Positions 1-8,810 of a stretch of DNA of 64,000 nucleotides are shown piece by piece. This DNA comes from Candidatus Brocadia carolinensis (GTDB lineage: Bacteria > Planctomycetota > Brocadiia > Brocadiales > Brocadiaceae). The stretch is taken from positions 1 through 64,000 of the forward strand of contig AYTS01000148.1 in assembly GCA_002009475.1 (NCBI GenBank). The letters are read 5' to 3'. Within the stretch, counting starts at the first letter, position 1. Each line of letters begins with the position of its first letter. The notes below the pieces were generated by a model. It saw only the letters and a program-made list of their open reading frames with translations, had not been told where the DNA came from and made no database searches. Made by a program: the position numbers and the translations under genes.

Positions 1-607
1 CTTTCTTCGTCCTTATGGTCTCAACCAGGACCAGACAGGAATATTTCTTATCACCTCTCTTTTTGTATGCATCTCTGATATACATACCATGATTATACCA
101 GAGAAGACGAAAATGTCAACACAATCCTCACTATTCATACACTACATCGCCGGCAAAAATTCTCGACCCTTATTATTCTACCACTTACGACTTGCTCACT
201 ATGCAAAAGTACCGCTTCGGCTACACTTTTTGCGTAAGTTCGGTTAACACAAAAAAACACCCCTGCTTTTTCCGAATAATTGAGTGGTCCGATTGACCAC
301 TGGGAATCCCAAGGTAATAGATTTTGAGTGATGGGTTTTGGCAGTCACACAACTCGGCCATGATTCGTGTTCGGAAAATGCGCGCATACAAGTAGACTGC
401 ACGGCCATAACAATACCAATGTCCGCGGGGTCATGCCGATTCGACTATTTGATTCTCCCACGCGCTGATGCGTTGACAGGTGACTGTGAAATCGTGATGA
501 CACTCGGGTGTGTAATGGGGTTCACATCCGTTGCAATAAGGAAAATATTTGATGCCCCTTGAATATCAAGTACTTATACGCTTAAATGCGTCACTTAGGC
601 TAATTTA
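1..607. other. Intergenic, no gene supported
   Basis: I see no convincing gene here. An open frame at 338-562 has no ribosome binding site and no recognisable motif. A weak inverted repeat with arms ending in GCAAAA and TTTTGC lies near 201-232. No tRNA or riboswitch pattern is visible. Confidence 0.5.
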
Positions 608-648
608 GGAACACATTGTGGGTGTTATTTTCAACAACCAAAAATTCC
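608..648 (+). repeat. ACACATTG-type repeat, copy 1
   Basis: The sequence GGAACACATTGTGGG followed by a GTTATTTT stretch and AAAATTC resembles stretches at 8113-8165 and 8385-8437. The three copies have the same orientation and loosely bracket the accessory region that ends at the tmRNA gene. They may be remnants of an integration site. The similarity was judged by eye. Confidence 0.45.
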
Positions 649-830
649 TAGCGCAGCAAAGCCGCACCCAATTCTCCGTTGTGAAAGCGGGAGATTGCTT
701 CGGAAAAGACCCTCGCAATGACACTGGCTATGCTTTGATGACATATGGTGCGTTGTCATTGCAAGTGAAGCAATCTTTCTCTCATAAACAATCTGTACCT
801 CATGATAAGGAATAAATAGGGTTGTGAAAG
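649..830 (+). repeat. 230-bp dispersed element, copy A
   Basis: It starts TAGCGCAGCAAAGCCGC and ends GGGTTGTGAAAG. Inside, a GATTGCTTC...CCTCGCAATGACA arm faces an imperfect TGTCATTGC...GCAATC arm, so the middle can fold into a long hairpin. Near-identical copies lie at 20181-20404 (plus), 29956-30179 and 33243-33469 (both minus), with a fragment at 48591-48648. Copy A lacks the outer ~40 bp (ending in the ATAGTATTACCG type of sequence) that copies B to D carry. It encodes nothing convincing and looks like a non-autonomous (MITE-like) element. Confidence 0.8.
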
Positions 831-874
831 CCAAACAGCCAGCTCTGGAGATAGTGGCATATCAACAAGAAACT

Positions 875-1099
875 TCATCGTGAAAATTCTACCGTCTCCT
901 CTTCTGCAAGAAATGCAGCGAAGCGTAAAGCTTCATCGATATCTCCGGCTTCTAAATAAGGATATGCTTTGAGAATGGTTTCTTTTGTTTCCCCAGATGC
1001 AAGAAGTCCCAGGAGACGCGAAACAGGAAAACGAAGACCACGGATACATGGCTTACCCGTGCAAACATTGGGATCAACCGTAATACGCTCAAATTTCAT
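875..1099 (-). CDS. DUF433 domain protein
   Basis: This 74-residue protein is a complete DUF433 domain: an opening RITVDPNVCTGKPCIRG, the RFPVSRLLGLLASG helix and a closing YPYLEAGDIDEALRFAA. Such domains are winged-helix-like and are often the DNA-binding antitoxin partner of a DUF5615 PIN-like toxin. No DUF5615 gene follows: copy A of the dispersed repeat lies just downstream. It could therefore be an orphan antitoxin whose toxin was lost, or a stand-alone regulator. It lies upstream-to-downstream with the DUF4926 and HicBA genes on the same strand, 36 bp from DUF4926. A TA link is an inference from family habits. Confidence 0.8.
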   Translation of the reverse strand: MKFERITVDPNVCTGKPCIRGLRFPVSRLLGLLASGETKETILKAYPYLEAGDIDEALRFAAFLAEEETVEFSR

Positions 1100-1135
1100 A
1101 TTTTGTTACCTCATTCTTTTTTTATCAATAATCAC

Positions 1136-1366
1136 TTAAACGGATGCAAGTTCACGGACGTGCAATATCTCAGCGTTGTGAATTGGACGGATATCGTCCT
1201 GTGTCAATGTTAATAAAGCAATCGTATTGCCTCCAGCCGTAACAAATTCAACTTCGAAAACGGTGTTATTTTCATAACAGTGCACTACTGCACCTATATC
1301 GCCTCTTCTCAAATTGTGTTCTTTAATATCGTGAGAAAGAACAACGGTATCTAATTCATGAATCAT
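1136..1366 (-). CDS. DUF4926 domain protein
   Basis: This 76-residue protein matches the DUF4926 pattern: an N-terminal ELDTVVLSHDIKEHNLRRGD, GAVVHCYENN, and a core of FEVEFVTAGGNTIALLTL. The fold is probably a small beta barrel. The family is common in cyanobacterial and planctomycete accessory DNA, often beside toxin-antitoxin genes, and has no established function. It starts 1 bp from the hicA stop codon, so it is almost certainly co-transcribed with hicBA. A role in the TA module is possible but only suggested by this position. Confidence 0.8.
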   Translation of the reverse strand: MIHELDTVVLSHDIKEHNLRRGDIGAVVHCYENNTVFEVEFVTAGGNTIALLTLTQDDIRPIHNAEILHVRELASV

Positions 1367-1367
1367 T

Positions 1368-1589
1368 TCAAAGGTCTTCCCATTTTGTCCTATCTATTCC
1401 AATTTCTTTGAGAATTTGCTTAAGAAGATTTTCACCAATGTCACTTTTGTGTGGATTGGGGATACGAACCTTTAATTTCTCCTTAACCATAAATTGGTGT
1501 TTTCCTCCAGAGTATGGACCAATAAAGCCAAGTTGCCGTAAGTAACGAATCAAATCTTTGCGTTTAATAGGGCCAAATTTTGGCATCAA
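1368..1589 (-). CDS. hicA: HicA-type mRNA interferase toxin
   Basis: HicA toxins are small double-stranded-RNA-binding-like ribonucleases that cut mRNA during translation. This 73-residue protein has the expected parts: an N-terminal KRKDLIRYLRQLGF helix, the GGKHQFM strand with the catalytic histidine, and an IPNPHKSDIGENLLKQIL strand and helix. The start overlaps the hicB stop by 4 bp, so the two are translationally coupled. Antitoxin-first order is the reverse of the commonest HicAB arrangement but is known. The frame and catalytic residue are intact, so the toxin is probably active. Confidence 0.9.
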   Translation of the reverse strand: MMPKFGPIKRKDLIRYLRQLGFIGPYSGGKHQFMVKEKLKVRIPNPHKSDIGENLLKQILKEIGIDRTKWEDL

Positions 1590-1828
1590 ACTACTTCCTT
1601 AATATTGACGTCTATTCCATCAATTACAGGAATGGTATGCCCCATTTTGATACCTAATAGAATCCATTCCTCCAGGACCTCTCTTAATTCTTCTCGGCAC
1701 CCTTCAAGGGTACTTGCATTAGCCCAGACCCCTTGAAGGCATTCAATCTTGCCGAAATAGCCTTCATTATCAGGCAAAATTTCGTAATGTGCCTTTTGCA
1801 TAGCAGCATTAATATAATCTGTCAACAT
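1586..1828 (-). CDS. hicB: HicB-type antitoxin
   Basis: HicB binds and blocks HicA and often represses its own promoter. The 80-residue protein carries the HicB RNase-H-like core, with YEILPDNEGYFGKIECLQGV and then ANASTLEGCREELREVLEEW. I start it at the ATG at 1828 because AGAGGAAAA lies about 8 bp upstream; an in-frame start further out (1900) has no such site and adds residues unlike the family. No C-terminal DNA-binding extension is visible, so autoregulation may need HicA or another factor. Its last part closely resembles a remnant at 7231-7305. Confidence 0.88.
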   Translation of the reverse strand: MLTDYINAAMQKAHYEILPDNEGYFGKIECLQGVWANASTLEGCREELREVLEEWILLGIKMGHTIPVIDGIDVNIKEVV

Positions 1829-2036
1829 AAGATATTTTCCTCTTAAAAAGAGTGAGTTTTGAATTTGCTTTCTACAGTTGAACTTGTTAAACAACAGCAC
1901 AAGCTAATAAATCTTTTAAAATTATACTGTTTTTGATGTGTATGGCAATAAATTTTACATTTAAATATTTTATGGATATTTTCGGGATATTCAGAACAAA
2001 GACCTTATGGTATAATTTCCCCCTAAAGGATTTATT

Positions 2037-2909
2037 ATGATACTTCAACTTATAGCAAATGGGATAATCACAGGCAGCCTTATTTCAATCATGGCAATTG
2101 GGTTTGGTGTGATCTACAGCACAACCAATTTTTTCCATATTGCCTATGGCGCTGTGTATATGGTGGCAGATTATTTAATGTACACCCTGCTTTCCTGGCA
2201 TCTACCATTTGCTATCTCAATAATCCTTTCGATTATCTTAACTATCATTGTCGGTATTTTGATTGAATACCTTGTTTATAAACCATTACACGAAAAAAGA
2301 GCCTCACATGGAATTTATTTAATTAGTTCCCTGGGTGTCTATATACTCATGATTAATATAATCGCACTCATATTTGGCAATGAGACCAAACTCCTATCAT
2401 ACGAGATTGGAGCTAGTGTCCATTTAGGTGAAATTATTCTAACGAAAATACAGGTCATACAATTTTTTACGTTTCTCATATTGGCTATACTTTCCATATT
2501 TTTTATGCACTATACAAGGATCGGTAAAACTATCCTGGCTATGGGCTGCAATGCACGCCTTCTGGAATTTAGTGGTGTAAATTTACGACAGATGCGATTC
2601 ATTGTTTTTGCAATAGGCTCATTTTTTGCCAGTATAGCAGCAATTTTAACTGGACTTGATGTTGGTATAGACCCTTATATGGGAATGATGCCGCTACTTA
2701 ATGCAGTAACGGCTGTAATACTCGGTGGAGTTAAGCGCATTGAAGGAGCAATTGCAGGCGCTTTCTTTATTGGAATGTCACAAAATCTTGCGATATGGTA
2801 CTTCTCCGGACGTTGGGAAAGTGTGGTTACGTTTTCTATTTTAATAGTATTTTTCCTTTACCAATCAGGTGGTGTTTTGAAGATGAAAAAGAGGGCAGAA
2901 GAGCGCTGA
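2037..2909 (+). CDS. Branched-chain amino acid ABC transporter permease, LivH type
   Basis: This 290-residue membrane protein matches LivH: it starts ILQLIANGIITGSLISIMAI, continues with FFHIAYGAVYMVADY, and has the cytoplasmic-loop region AVTAVILGGVKRIEGAIAGAF near residues 223-243. About eight hydrophobic segments are visible. LivH normally pairs with LivM, the ATPases LivG/LivF and a binding protein; none is nearby, so it is an orphan. AAAGGA sits 7 bp before the ATG. It might serve urea or short-amide import, as LivH relatives do, or be a stray island gene. Family is firm, substrate unknown. Confidence 0.88.
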   Translation: MILQLIANGIITGSLISIMAIGFGVIYSTTNFFHIAYGAVYMVADYLMYTLLSWHLPFAISIILSIILTIIVGILIEYLVYKPLHEKRASHGIYLISSLGVYILMINIIALIFGNETKLLSYEIGASVHLGEIILTKIQVIQFFTFLILAILSIFFMHYTRIGKTILAMGCNARLLEFSGVNLRQMRFIVFAIGSFFASIAAILTGLDVGIDPYMGMMPLLNAVTAVILGGVKRIEGAIAGAFFIGMSQNLAIWYFSGRWESVVTFSILIVFFLYQSGGVLKMKKRAEER

Positions 2910-3042
2910 AAAAAAGTGAAAAACACCTCATGTACGGTAAGTGTTGATAAAACAACGCCTAGCGGCGATACCCTTTACTTATTCGATGTCCTTAACAGGC
3001 ATAATTTAAAAGTGAAGATTCTATATCTCGGAGATAAATAAT

Positions 3043-4076
3043 ATGAAGACTTACAAAAAAATTAACCAGCTTTATATTTGCCATGTTCATTTGTGTATGT
3101 ATCGTATTGCCAGTATTCAAGGCAAACAACTTCTTCAGGAAAAAAGAAGAGATACATGATAAGAATGTTGCGCTTAAAAATATTTCAATTCCAAGGGCAA
3201 TTGTACCTCAAGCAGTGAAAGAAGAACCGATTCATATAAATGTTCAAGCGATACAAAATAAGCCAAAGAAAGAGAAGGTATCTCAGAATACAGCTTCCGT
3301 AGCAGAGGCTGAAAAGCCGAATGAGATGATTGTCCATGAACCGGTAAAGGCTGTACATGTACAAACAGACAAGTCACAACAAGGAGCGAATCCTGTGTCT
3401 GTGGATTTGCCACATACAGCATCAAACCAACATGCTCCACGAGACAATGTAATGCAAGAAAACAAAGTTATTGAACAAAAATTTGTGGAAAAATCTACAG
3501 ATAATGGCGCGAATAAAGCCGAAAGATTTAATTTCGAAAAATACGGTAAAAATCTCGTAGAAATTGCCGGCTTGGAAGAGGGTGAAAGGATGCCAGTACT
3601 GGAGTTGGATGACTTTAATTATAAAGAAGGATTGAGTTTTTACGGCTTATCAGTTGGTGGCGCGGCCACAGCCCCTTCCGAAAGAGCCGTATTATTTTGC
3701 CTTCAATAACAAGGAGATTACATTTGCAAAGGGGAAATGCCCCTATATTGGTACTTTTCATCCTGCCGAGCAAGCAGATAAACTGCTGTTTGAGAGATTA
3801 CTATCACAGTCTTCATACAATGAACTGGCAAAAGATACCCAATTCCAGCTTTTTTATGCGTCAATGGATGCAGAAAAGGAACGTTTATTGAGGTGCAAGA
3901 TAAAGACCATTCTTGGCGCTACACAGGGGGATGTAGGCGAGGTAATAAAGATTCATGGCAAGTTCAAGAGAGCAGGTGATGCATATATCTTAATTGTCGA
4001 ATCCTTACAAAAGATAAATGGGGAAATAATTCCCATTAGCGACCGAGACAATAATATGGTTGCTCAGAAAGGCTAA
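3043..4076 (+). pseudogene. Exported protein of unknown function, frame broken twice
   Basis: Two open frames (about 3083-3709 and 3654-4076) fit one gene. Taking one A out of the A7 run at 3055-3061 joins an ATG at 3043, with GGAG about 10 bp upstream, to a clean signal sequence ending near VLPVFKA. A second shift near 3650 joins EGLSFYGL to ARPQPLPKEPYYFAF. The reconstructed protein is about 343 residues: signal peptide, a long low-complexity Lys/Glu/Pro linker, then a compact domain with FAFNNKEITFAKGKCPYIGTF-like sequence. I do not recognise the family. The first shift is probably a homopolymer error; the second is not in a homopolymer and could be real damage. Confidence 0.55.
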
Positions 4077-4519
4077 ATCTTTAATTAGCACAGAAAACAG
4101 TCACTATTAATTACCAGTGCGGGACATCCATAAACCTAAGTAAAGTGAAGAAACGATGGTGCAAAAGCAATAGAAAAGATTCAGTTTTGGATAGTTTAAG
4201 CTAAGCTATCTTTGGGTGAAATTCGCTTGAAAAAGAATAACCACGGTGGTATAAGAAAGCAACTCAATATATCATTTCTCAAGTAATGAAGGCTTTTTAT
4301 GAATGGATCAACCCTGTACAAATCATGCACTTCGGGAATAGTATGCTTCTTCCAGAATAATTCTTCAGCCATTTTCAAGAATCAAATCATTCCAGGTTGC
4401 AGATAGCCTATGAAATTGAACCTTTAAAGGGTATAACAGCTGTCCATTATAATTTTCAGATACCGTTGGAACTTGTGAAAACAATCAGTTTTCTTTAATT
4501 ACAGAAGGGAGGATAAACA
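4077..4519. other. Intergenic, no gene supported
   Basis: This 440-bp gap holds no gene I can support. A short open frame on the minus strand at 4196-4378 has no ribosome binding site or recognisable motif. Confidence 0.5.
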
Positions 4520-6781
4520 ATGTCTTCTTATTTAAAGGGTTTGGCACCGTGGGAAAAAAAAGAATGAATACTACTCTAATATTCAACTTGGTAAAGATCT
4601 AAAAGCTCAAACAAAAGCCATCAGTATACATACAGAGGCGTTGGTTGCCGCCCAAATTGCTTCAGCAAATGAAATTATTTCCAGTCAGGAGAGGATAGAA
4701 GAAGGAATAGACAAAGTAGCTTATGGAATAGGAATGGTAGCGGAAGGGATGTCCGGCCTAAAAGCTGCCTTTGAGTGGGGTATTTCAGAAGTAGTCTGGC
4801 AGATAGAGCAGAACAAGGCGGTTCTGAAAGACATTTTGGGGGTTCTCATTGCCCCTCTTGATACACAAGCGAAGGAACTCAGAAGAAGGGCGGAGGATGC
4901 TTATGCTAATGGATGGTTTAAAGAAGCGCTGGAAGATTTCTTGGAGTCAGAAAAAAAGAATAAGTACGACTTCCTGGTTCATATAAGTATTGGGATGATA
5001 TATCTTTTTCAGAAAATAGATAAAGGGAATGCCCTAGAGTACTTTGACAAAGCTATAAAGTATGGCACTCCTAAATCAAAATATTACACTAGCTTTGCCC
5101 TATTGCACAAGGCGCTAATAAAGCGCGACTTTGGCCTTATGGAAGAAGCCGAAGCCTGTGCAAGACAGGCAGGTGAGTTATCCCCTAACTTTTCAGAAGC
5201 CTTTTATCACTGTGCCCAATATAATGCACTGCTCAACAGACCTGATAAGGCAATGCAAATGCTCACCAAAGCTATAATGCTTGATGCAAACTACTGCAAC
5301 AAGGCCAATGTTGATTTGGCGTTCAGCCAATTCCAGTCTCAACTTACAGGTGTGTTTGAAGATTTTCGAAATACGGAAGGAAGCAAAGCCCGCAATAAGC
5401 TGGCAATGGTGACAAAGAGAATCGAAAAACTTAACGGCCTACTAGATGAGTCCAAAGGTTTTTGCAGAATCGAAGACATGGAATTGAGTAAGTGCTTGGC
5501 GAGAATTACAGAACTTATGAAAAGAAACAGCTATCGAGATTACTTAGAAGCAAATACTATCATAGAGAAGTTGTCAACAGTTATTGATGACCTTTGCAGT
5601 AACATAATCAAGCAGCTTAAACAAGAAGTCCAATTACACGAATCAGAAATATACAAGATCAAAAATAATAGAAATCTTGAGGTGAATAATGTCGATGACA
5701 AATTCAAATGGATAATGTGGTTGGGCATCGTTATCTCTGTATTTCTTGGACTAAGAGGTTGCTGGGTACTAGGGACTGGAACTGTGGGCACGGGTAAGGA
5801 GGGACCGCTTCTCGGGGCGCTGTGGGCACTCATATGGATGGCAGGCTGTGGCATAGCTATTACGGCTGGGCTTTACAAACTTGTGACATTTCTAACTAAA
5901 TCGAGCACAAAAAACGAGGCTGCTTCACAGATAAATCAAGTGAGATCTATAGCAGACCATCTTTATGATCTTATCAAAAGGCTAAAGAAATATAACGATG
6001 AAGACAATGGTAACACTGGTTTGGATAAAAATAACAACTATAGTACACATTCAAATAACTATAGCCCTTCAAAGAATGAATCTTCATCCGGTAAAAAAAT
6101 TAGTATGGGTTATATTAATATTCGGTATTAGCATAGCAATATTTTTGATTATAAGAACTACAAATAATAAAAAGCAAAGTACCACTGGCTATAAAAAAAA
6201 CAGTAATATCACAAGCGAATAAATCTGCAATAGAATCAACAGGGAATCAAAGCAAAAAGCAGCAATCAAAAGATAATTATGAACCTAAAACCTCTATCCC
6301 AGCCCCACAAGCAAAGCTAACAAAAAAGATGCAAAATATTCCGGCTTTCCAAATTAAACATGAGCGAAGACGTTATCGCGATAAGATATATTATACTGCA
6401 TATGATGCAAAAGTACGCTTCTTGGATAATGATTCTCTCGAAATACTCATTAAAGGAGATAGAGTTACAATTAATTGTGCATGGTCATCAAACGATTATG
6501 CCTATGTTGGTACATGGCGACGTGATATACGTAAGCGTGGTCCCGTGAGCAAGCTGTTACTCGAGAAGCGTCATGATGATAGACGTATGCAAGGGAAAGT
6601 AAAACTATTCCCACGATATGATTCAAACAATGAAATCAAGTGCTTTTATGGATATATAATGTCATATAATGCCTATATCAGCCCGATCCATACATGGAGC
6701 TATGGGAATGATTATTCAGGGACACCCATAAAAATAGTACCTACTTTCGGGTGTCTCTGCCCTGACCCAGAAGGTGATTGA
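4520..6781 (+). pseudogene. Large TPR/membrane protein of unknown function, split by three A-run shifts
   Basis: Removing one A from each of the runs at 4554-4561, 6093-6099 and 6193-6200 fuses three open frames into one ~752-residue protein. It starts at ATG 4520, 8 bp after GGGAGG. In order: a short head (YLKGLAPWEKKNEYYSNI), a helical stretch with several TPR-like repeats (about residues 120-240, for example DAYANGWFKEALEDFLESEK), a coiled coil, two hydrophobic segments near 400-450, a third membrane segment (VWVILIFGISIAIFLII) and a C-terminal domain with YDAKVRFLDNDSLEILIKGD. All three shifts have the same sign and lie in A7-A8 runs, so the gene is likely intact in the organism. I do not recognise the complete architecture. 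Confidence 0.6.
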
Positions 6782-6818
6782 ACCGTAAAGGTTATGTTGG
6801 AGAAATAAAAGGATTCCT

Positions 6819-7145
6819 ATGGACTACGAGATTGCAGAAATAATTTTAAAACAACTCGTAATAACGAAACTGGAAGATTTGAAAAATGATTTGATTCAAA
6901 AGGCTGTAAGGTATGCCAGAATAAGAACCGATTACCAACTTACACCGAGTGAATCAACGAATGAAATTGGTGCGTTAAGAACAAATGCGCACAACGCCTT
7001 TATCGACTCCTGCAATATTTTAAGCAGAAATATGGCGAATAATGGTGAAGACATAACCTGGAGAAAAACACTTGGCGATGACAGAAAAGTAATTGGTGAT
7101 TTTGCCTGTTATGTACATTGTATTTTAGGCATTCAGGCTAGATAA
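6819..7145 (+). CDS. Hypothetical protein, 108 residues
   Basis: The frame opens 37 bp after the TPR/membrane gene on the same strand, after GGAGAAATAAAAGGA. The protein is soluble, mostly helical (EIAEIILKQLVITKLEDLKN) and has no membrane segment or signal peptide. I do not recognise it. The closeness suggests co-transcription with the upstream gene. Confidence 0.55.
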   Translation: MDYEIAEIILKQLVITKLEDLKNDLIQKAVRYARIRTDYQLTPSESTNEIGALRTNAHNAFIDSCNILSRNMANNGEDITWRKTLGDDRKVIGDFACYVHCILGIQAR

Positions 7146-7230
7146 TATTTGACAACGAAGGTTATTTTCGACAAAATTTGTATCTTTAAGGGAATATAAG
7201 TGAATGCAAATTCACTTGAAACCCATCGAA

Positions 7231-7305
7231 AAAATAAGAGGAGTTTTGGAAGAGTGGATTTTATTAAGTATCAAAATTGGTTACACTATTCCAATGTTTT
7301 ATTGA
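7231..7305 (+). pseudogene. HicB C-terminal remnant
   Basis: This stretch reads K-I-R-G-V-L-E-E-W-I-L-L-S-I-K-I-G-Y-T-I-P-M and then stops. It matches the end of the intact HicB at 1586-1828 (REVLEEWILLGIKMGHTIPV) at most positions. No HicB start or HicA partner is present. It is a leftover of a second, related TA locus, immediately before the VapBC pair. Confidence 0.75.
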
Positions 7306-7356
7306 TTTACCTTAACATTAAGTAAATTTGTTCAAGCAAAGCACAAGGGGAAGAAC

Positions 7357-7641
7357 ATGCCTACAACTTTAAAACAAAAAAATGACACTATTAAAATTAA
7401 CCAATTTATAACAGATAAAAAAGGGCATAAGGTGGCTGTTATAATTGAGATTGAAGAACTTGAACGGTTAAAGGAAATAATTGAGGATTTGTCTGATATA
7501 AAGGCCGTTAAAGGCAAGAAAAATGAATTTAAGGAGGCATTTAAAATACCTGGAATAAAAACTAAAGCCTTTCGTGTTGTCAAACCAATTCAAGGCAAAG
7601 GTATCCCGGCTTCAGAACTCTTAATAAAGGATAGGCGGTGA
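7357..7641 (+). CDS. VapB/Phd-like antitoxin
   Basis: This 94-residue protein precedes a PIN toxin with a 4-bp GTGA overlap, the usual antitoxin position. It contains INQFITDKKGHKVAVIIEIE and EELERLKEIIEDLSDI, a pattern seen in Phd/RelB-like antitoxins whose N-terminal part binds DNA. The basic tail (KAFRVVKPIQGKG) probably wraps the toxin. AGGGGAAG lies before the ATG. Autoregulation of the operon is expected from the family; no operator was identified. Confidence 0.78.
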   Translation: MPTTLKQKNDTIKINQFITDKKGHKVAVIIEIEELERLKEIIEDLSDIKAVKGKKNEFKEAFKIPGIKTKAFRVVKPIQGKGIPASELLIKDRR

Positions 7642-8105
7642 TATTCTATTATCTTGATGCCAGTGCCTGGGTTAAGCGTTATTATCAGGAAGATGGTACA
7701 AGTTGGATTCAGAGCCTGTTTACCCACAAACAGGTATTAGCTTGCTCGTCTCTTGGTATGATAGAAGTTATGGCAACTTTATCCCGAAAACGTAAGGCAC
7801 TGGAAATTAGCCTTTCTCAATCTAAACTGAAAGCACAAGAACTTGAGGATGATTGGAAACATTTTATCCAGGTACAAATGACAGATGCAATCGTGCATAT
7901 CGCTAAAGAGTTAACGATGAAACTATCACTTCGAGGATCTGATGCTGTTCATTTATCTTCGGCTTTATTGTTACAAAGGCGCTTTGCAAAAAAGAGTGAA
8001 CAATTGGTTATGGTTACTTCTGATCACGAGTTAAAAGAGGCTGCTAAATCATCGAGACTGGACGTAATTGACCCAACAGAACAAATTGATATAAACATGA
8101 GTTGA
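7638..8105 (+). CDS. VapC-like PIN-domain ribonuclease toxin
   Basis: This is a complete PIN domain of 155 residues. It has the four acidic positions expected for metal-dependent RNA cleavage: Asp in FYYLDASAWVKRY, Glu in GMIEVMATL, Asp in LRGSDAVHLSSAL and Asp in VTSDHEL. It starts at GTG 7638, overlapping the antitoxin stop. The LRGSDAVHLSSAL wording is typical of the PIN group often annotated as type II toxin VapC. With all acidic residues kept it is probably active; the RNA target cannot be told from sequence. Confidence 0.88.
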   Translation: MIFYYLDASAWVKRYYQEDGTSWIQSLFTHKQVLACSSLGMIEVMATLSRKRKALEISLSQSKLKAQELEDDWKHFIQVQMTDAIVHIAKELTMKLSLRGSDAVHLSSALLLQRRFAKKSEQLVMVTSDHELKEAAKSSRLDVIDPTEQIDINMS

Positions 8106-8112
8106 AAGGGTT

Positions 8113-8165
8113 TGGTGACACATTGGTGACGGTGTTTTTGAGGTATGAAAATTTGCAAGTTATTA
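8113..8165 (+). repeat. ACACATTG-type repeat, copy 2
   Basis: TGGTGACACATTGGTGACG and a following AAATTTGCAAGTTATTA match copy 3 at 8385-8437 in order and spacing. Between the two copies, at about 8192-8210, lies GGCGGGTTCAATTCCCCC, a T-arm-like sequence similar to that of the adjacent tmRNA. This makes an attachment-site origin plausible. Confidence 0.5.
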
Positions 8166-8262
8166 CATTACAAATACTTAATAATTTTTATCGGCGGGTT
8201 CAATTCCCCCATTAATTTCTAGCCACTCTAACATACCCCTATCTCTTATACTTAACAAAAAT

Positions 8263-8294
8263 AAAGGGCAACATCACTTAAGATGTTACCCTTT
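8263..8294 (-). terminator. Probable rho-independent terminator downstream of ssrA
   Basis: An inverted repeat with arms AAAGGGCAACATC and GATGTTACCCTTT is followed, on the minus strand, by TATTTTTGT. It lies about 160 bp beyond the mature tmRNA 3' end and could end ssrA transcription. Confidence 0.6.
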
Positions 8295-8384
8295 AAAATA
8301 CACCATCACTCTATTATCATTTTCTAACTACGTCCATTTTCATTTAAATTCGTAATCAGAAAAAATCTTTCACTTCTACGAATC

Positions 8385-8437
8385 TGGGGACACATTGGGG
8401 ACGTTATTTTTGACGACTCAAAATTCACAAGTTATTA
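8385..8437 (+). repeat. ACACATTG-type repeat, copy 3
   Basis: GGGGACACATTGGGGACG and a later AAATTCACAAGTTATTA repeat the pattern at 8113-8165. The copy ends 17 bp from the CCA end of the tmRNA gene, the usual side for integrated elements. Confidence 0.5.
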
Positions 8438-8454
8438 ATTGTGAATAACTTATT

Positions 8455-8810
8455 TGGTGGAGGCGGCGGGAATTGAACCCGCGTCCCTAGACATTTCAGC
8501 ATAGGCTTCTACGTACATAGTCTATTTATTGCGTCTCGTCATCCAGAACCCCAATAGACAGGGTTTCCGATAACCAGCTAGGTTTAAAGATTCATTCAAT
8601 CCTCACCTAGTAAAAGGATTGAACTAACCTGCTAGTCGTCGTTTCATTAACCTCGCAGGTAAGACTAATGAAACGTGGCTGTTAATTAAGCAGCCATTGC
8701 CATTGGATATTCGGCATTTAAATCATTTTGCCAGGTTTTTAATGAGGCCGCCTGACAACCTCAATACGCCACCTATACCTAAACTTGTCCGGTCGAATCC
8801 TTTCGCCCCC
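8455..8810 (-). ncRNA. ssrA: Transfer-messenger RNA (tmRNA)
   Basis: The minus strand starts GGGGGCGAAAGGATTCGACC, the hallmark 5' end of tmRNA, and ends CGGGTTCAATTCCCGCCGCC followed by TCCACCA. The two ends pair as a tRNA-like acceptor (GGGGGCG with CGCCTCC), and CCA is encoded. Length is about 356 nt, normal for one-piece tmRNA. The tag reading frame ends ...NAEYPMAMAA and a stop at 8686-8688. tmRNA with SmpB frees stalled ribosomes and marks the nascent chain for proteolysis. The usual Ala resume codon GCA is visible but one base out of frame with the tag (GGCAAAATGAT), which may be another overcalled base. Confidence 0.95.

Noticed and set aside
338-562. Open frame of 74 residues
   Set aside because: No ribosome binding site, no motif, and the composition looks like non-coding DNA.
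4196-4378. 60-residue open frame on the minus strand
   Set aside because: No binding site or motif; probably chance.
8192-8210. Possible tRNA from a T-arm-like sequence
   Set aside because: No acceptor, D-arm or anticodon stem could be found around it; only the T-arm-like piece is present.
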